This document shows positions 10,637 through 13,197 of a DNA stretch of 13,197 nucleotides, piece after piece. The DNA is from Conidiobolus incongruus B7586. Its lineage: Eukaryota; Entomophthoromycota; Entomophthoromycetes; Entomophthorales; Conidiobolaceae. Position 1 is the first letter of the stretch, and each line of letters opens with the position of its first letter. A model generated the notes under the pieces. The model had not been told where the DNA came from. It saw only the letters and a list, made by a program, of their open reading frames with translations, and did no database searches. The stretch spans positions 1-13,197 of the forward strand of contig JNEM01012559.1 of the NCBI GenBank assembly GCA_000697335.1. Direction: 5' to 3'. The translations under genes were made by a program, and so were the position numbers.

Positions 10637-10909
10637 CCAATCCAATGTTAGTTTATTAAAAGGGGTAATAGTAAATAAAAAGCAGCTGTTGTTGAATAAG
10701 TATAATTCGAATCGAAAGAAAAAGGCTGAGCCAATCAGATTCAAGCGGGAGTTTCATTCCTAGCCAGTGACTGTTTAACTTTAACTCAAATCAATCAACA
10801 TCAAAAAATGGCCCAATAAGGAATAATTGTTAGCTCAGAGTGAGATGGGTTGATCTCCCCCACTTTCTTACCAATCAGTTCCCATTCTGATTGGTTAGTT
10901 TTAACCCCT
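10637..10909 (+). promoter_or_regulatory. Upstream regulatory region of the Ash1-like gene, rich in CCAAT boxes
   Basis: Six CCAAT boxes are visible: a tandem pair (10637-10641, 10642-10646), CCAATCAG (10731-10738), CCAAT (10813-10817), CCAATCAG (10871-10878) and its inverse CTGATTGG (10887-10894). CCAATCAG is close to the ideal Hap2/3/5 (NF-Y) target. Two stress-element-type pentamers are present: AGGGG at 10661-10665 and its complement CCCCT at 10905-10909. A CAGCTG E-box lies at 10683-10688. The density, and the rise in GC relative to flanks, make a real enhancer-like promoter region likely. Which factors bind is inferred from general fungal consensus motifs. Confidence 0.6.
10870..10895. 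repeat. 9-bp inverted repeat of CCAAT boxes (ACCAATCAG / CTGATTGGT)
   Basis: ACCAATCAG at 10870-10878 is mirrored exactly by CTGATTGGT at 10887-10895 across an 8-bp spacer. Each arm is a full extended CCAAT box, so the palindrome presents two back-to-back CCAAT sites about 75-95 bp upstream of the TATA box. Confidence 0.85.
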
Positions 10910-10964
10910 AGATCATTTTATGGTAATTTATGTTAGTTTAATAACCTTCAAGTTTCAAATTTGA

Positions 10965-10971
10965 TATAAAA
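10965..10971 (+). promoter_or_regulatory. TATA box of the Ash1-like gene
   Basis: TATAAAA lies 92 bp upstream of the start codon, followed by a pyrimidine-rich segment (about 10979-11015) typical of fungal core promoters around the transcription start. No ATG occurs between this box and the annotated start, so 11063 would be the first ATG of a transcript starting shortly downstream. Confidence 0.7.
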
Positions 10972-11062
10972 CCCTGGACTTTCCCACTCTCGACCCTTAT
11001 TTTCCTTTTTTTCTGTGAACCAGCTCAAATTGTTTTGATCTCTCGTTTATCTTCTTTTTTTC

Positions 11063-12262
11063 ATGTCTGAGCTTCTTTCATTGACTGATCAACCTAGTTT
11101 ATTTGATTCTAGCATGAACCAACTATCTCCAGCACATTCTCTCGGTGACTCTATTGAGTTAGTTACTCCCTCTGATTCTTCTATTGATTCCAGCCATGAT
11201 CTGATCAACAAGATTGAAAGCACAATATGCCATATTCAGATCCCATCACACACAGAACTCAGCTATACTCCTGCGAATAAGACTTTAACAAACTCATCTC
11301 AGTACCTTAATTACATTCAACAGCAACCTGATCAAGTTTCGCATCACCACCCTTGGTGGATTTTGGATAACTCGTCTCCTCTCTATCTTTCATTACTCAA
11401 CAGTACTATCTTAAGACATAACGCATATGTTTCTAAGCGTAATTCTCGCCCAAAAATTGATAATATTATTGATCATGAAGAACGAAAAAAGAGGAAGATT
11501 GCTAAACTTCAGACACTGATTAAATCCAAAGCCACCTCCACATCCGAAAGGAAGCATTATATCAAGATTTTACATACTCTTGATCCTCAAGCAGTTACTC
11601 CACTCAAGTCCAATAAGCAGCCTCGCAAAGATAATCGTAACAACAAAGGCCAGTTTAAACCAGGCCATACTCAGTTCAATCATCGTTCCATATTGTCCTC
11701 CAATTCTGATTCAAGCATCTATATCAGTCAGGAGAAGCAATTGTCATCTTTCGAGAAAGGTTCAAACACTCAAAGACGCTTTAGTTCATCATCTAAGAAA
11801 TCATCCAAGCTACATAAGAAGTCATCAAGTTCTTCTATCAATCTTCAGCGAAGATCAACCCCTTCTGACGATGAGAATCGACCTCCAAAGCAGTGTGCAT
11901 CGTGCGGAACCAAATATTCCCCTGCTTGGAGACCTAGCATTGAACATGGATTAATGCTGTGCAATTCATGTGGCCTAAGGCTTAAGAAAACAAACCAATT
12001 CTGCAACCTCTGTCTCTATATTCCACTGAAGGTTGAGTTGGTAGGTAAGAGAAAGGACAAAATAGGAATCTGCAAGAAGTGTCATTATGATCATTCACAG
12101 TCAGATCCTATTAAACGACAAAAGGTCCTTGATAGTATAAAGAGACAGAAGCGTAGCGAATCTATGCTCTCTCATTCCTTTTCCCATAAACTATATGATG
12201 AAAATTTCTCTAATAATCCTTCAGAAGCAGTTAGTCAACTTCCTTCTCCGGAGCATGTATAA
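11063..12262 (+). CDS. Ash1-like GATA-type zinc-finger transcription factor
   Basis: A 399-residue nuclear DNA-binding protein. The GATA-type finger is C278-X2-C281-X18-C300-X2-C303, with YSPAWRPS (285-292) and [12 protein letters not shown] (299-310). WRPS and NSCGLR...KKT, in place of the usual WR-R-G and NACGL, recall yeast Ash1, a repressor working with the Rpd3L deacetylase. As I recall for Ash1, the finger runs into a second cysteine block: C314-X2-C317, then YIPLKVEL (319-326), then C337-X2-C340. N-terminal parts are Ser/Asn-rich and acidic, probably disordered. A hydrophobic PWWIL patch lies at 97-101, a basic nuclear-localisation-like cluster RKKRK at 141-145, and poly-Ser/Lys at 240-258. 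The tail has two IKRQK boxes (350-354, 359-363). The start ATG has a poor context (T at -3), and M18 (11114) has a better one (A at -3), so the start could be shorter. No introns. GATA type is certain; Ash1 kinship is likely; orthology and role are inferred. Confidence 0.88.
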   Translation: MSELLSLTDQPSLFDSSMNQLSPAHSLGDSIELVTPSDSSIDSSHDLINKIESTICHIQIPSHTELSYTPANKTLTNSSQYLNYIQQQPDQVSHHHPWWILDNSSPLYLSLLNSTILRHNAYVSKRNSRPKIDNIIDHEERKKRKIAKLQTLIKSKATSTSERKHYIKILHTLDPQAVTPLKSNKQPRKDNRNNKGQFKPGHTQFNHRSILSSNSDSSIYISQEKQLSSFEKGSNTQRRFSSSSKKSSKLHKKSSSSSINLQRRSTPSDDENRPPKQCASCGTKYSPAWRPSIEHGLMLCNSCGLRLKKTNQFCNLCLYIPLKVELVGKRKDKIGICKKCHYDHSQSDPIKRQKVLDSIKRQKRSESMLSHSFSHKLYDENFSNNPSEAVSQLPSPEHV

Positions 12263-13197
12263 TTAGTTATCTTGCTATTTCGGTTCATTTTTTTGCTTTA
12301 CTCCATTGTATTATTTGTATTTTTAATCAATAACCTCATATATTATATAGTTACACTTAAAAATGAATTCATTCCAATTAACTTATTTAAGTCTAACCCT
12401 TGGATTACGCGTCTAATGATTTCATCAATATAATAAAAACGGATTTTTGATTCCAACCAATATATTCCTTATTACATCGATTTTAATAAGTATATAACTA
12501 ATTTGGAGTTCAATACAATTTTATAGTTGATATCATATCTTGTCTATCTTCTTTACCAGTGAATATATATATTAATAAATGGATTTTGAAATTTTTAAAT
12601 TCAGAATAAACAATATTTAACCAAACTATAACTAGTCTTATATTAATATTAAAATTTTTTTCACTTATATTGACCAGTTAATTAAAAGCTAATATTAATA
12701 ATATTTCACAGGTTTGATCTAATTCATACTATATAACATAATTAACATTTAGCTAAAATTAATTAGCATTTAATCTAGTATATTCTACCTTTGTTTCAAT
12801 TAAGATTTACCATTCAACCATATTTAGTTATTTTTTATTAACTGAATTATAATTTTTAATTACTCTTTATTTCAGAGATAAAATCACTTCAGTTAATATA
12901 TTTATATTTAAGATATATCAAATTATATTTAATTTAATGATATTTATATTAACATAAAACAAGTTAAATTTCAAAAATATTTATTTTATAATGTATTTTT
13001 AATTATATAATAAATAATTATCAAAACTTATTAAATTATTTTTATAAAATTTATAAATGAATACTTATTTTATTGGTAATTATTAAATTTATTTTAATAT
13101 TTGTGAAATTTTTGAATATTTTCTTAATCTTAATAAAAAATATCAAAAATAGCTTATTTAAATATTATTTATTTTATTCTTTTAATTAATTTTAATA
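12263..13197. other. A+T-rich sequence downstream of the Ash1-like gene
   Basis: Beyond a T-rich 3' region containing TTTTAATCAATAA at about 12321-12333, which could serve 3'-end formation, the sequence becomes almost entirely A and T up to the window edge. I see no open frame of note, no RNA gene and no repeat array. Confidence 0.7.

Noticed and set aside
11580-11954. A 124-codon plus-strand open frame inside the Ash1-like gene
   Set aside because: It is an out-of-frame shadow of the zinc-finger gene with no recognisable domain, while the overlapping frame has clear conserved motifs.

Overview
The window looks like nuclear DNA from an early-diverging, zygomycete-type fungus. The intergenic DNA is extremely A+T rich, and three well-separated protein genes rise out of it, each a single uninterrupted reading frame in the standard code. 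All three fit a fungus: a Git3/cAMP-receptor-like seven-helix receptor, a mitochondrial complex I subunit (NDUFA13/GRIM-19), and a GATA-type zinc-finger factor whose finger most resembles yeast Ash1. The composition would suit an A+T-rich zygomycete such as Conidiobolus and its relatives, but that placement is a guess and cannot be shown from this sequence.

Layout. Positions 1-2812 are gene-free A+T-rich DNA with one small island of higher GC (2491-2600). Positions 2813-4201 on the minus strand encode the receptor. A likely TATA box lies at 4341-4349 and an 80-bp GC-rich promoter island at 4361-4440. Positions 4441-6984 are again A+T-rich with no supportable gene. NDUFA13 lies on the plus strand at 6985-7347. 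A 3.7-kb gene-poor stretch follows, holding a 9-bp tandem repeat, a (TA)9 run and one small GC-richer patch. From about 10630 it becomes a dense promoter with six CCAAT boxes, two AGGGG elements and a TATA box. The Ash1-like factor is at 11063-12262 on the plus strand, and the rest of the window is featureless A+T-rich DNA.

How the genes relate. There is no sign of an operon-like unit, gene cluster, mobile element or CRISPR array. One link is plausible. The receptor and the zinc-finger factor share a promoter style (multiple CCAAT, AGGGG-type and TATA elements in a GC-richer patch), and NDUFA13 lacks it. That would fit nutrient- or stress-responsive control of the two regulators against housekeeping expression of the complex I subunit. 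I did not find an undescribed system. The most worthwhile leads are the extended eight-cysteine zinc module of the Ash1-like factor and the inverted CCAATCAG pair in its promoter.
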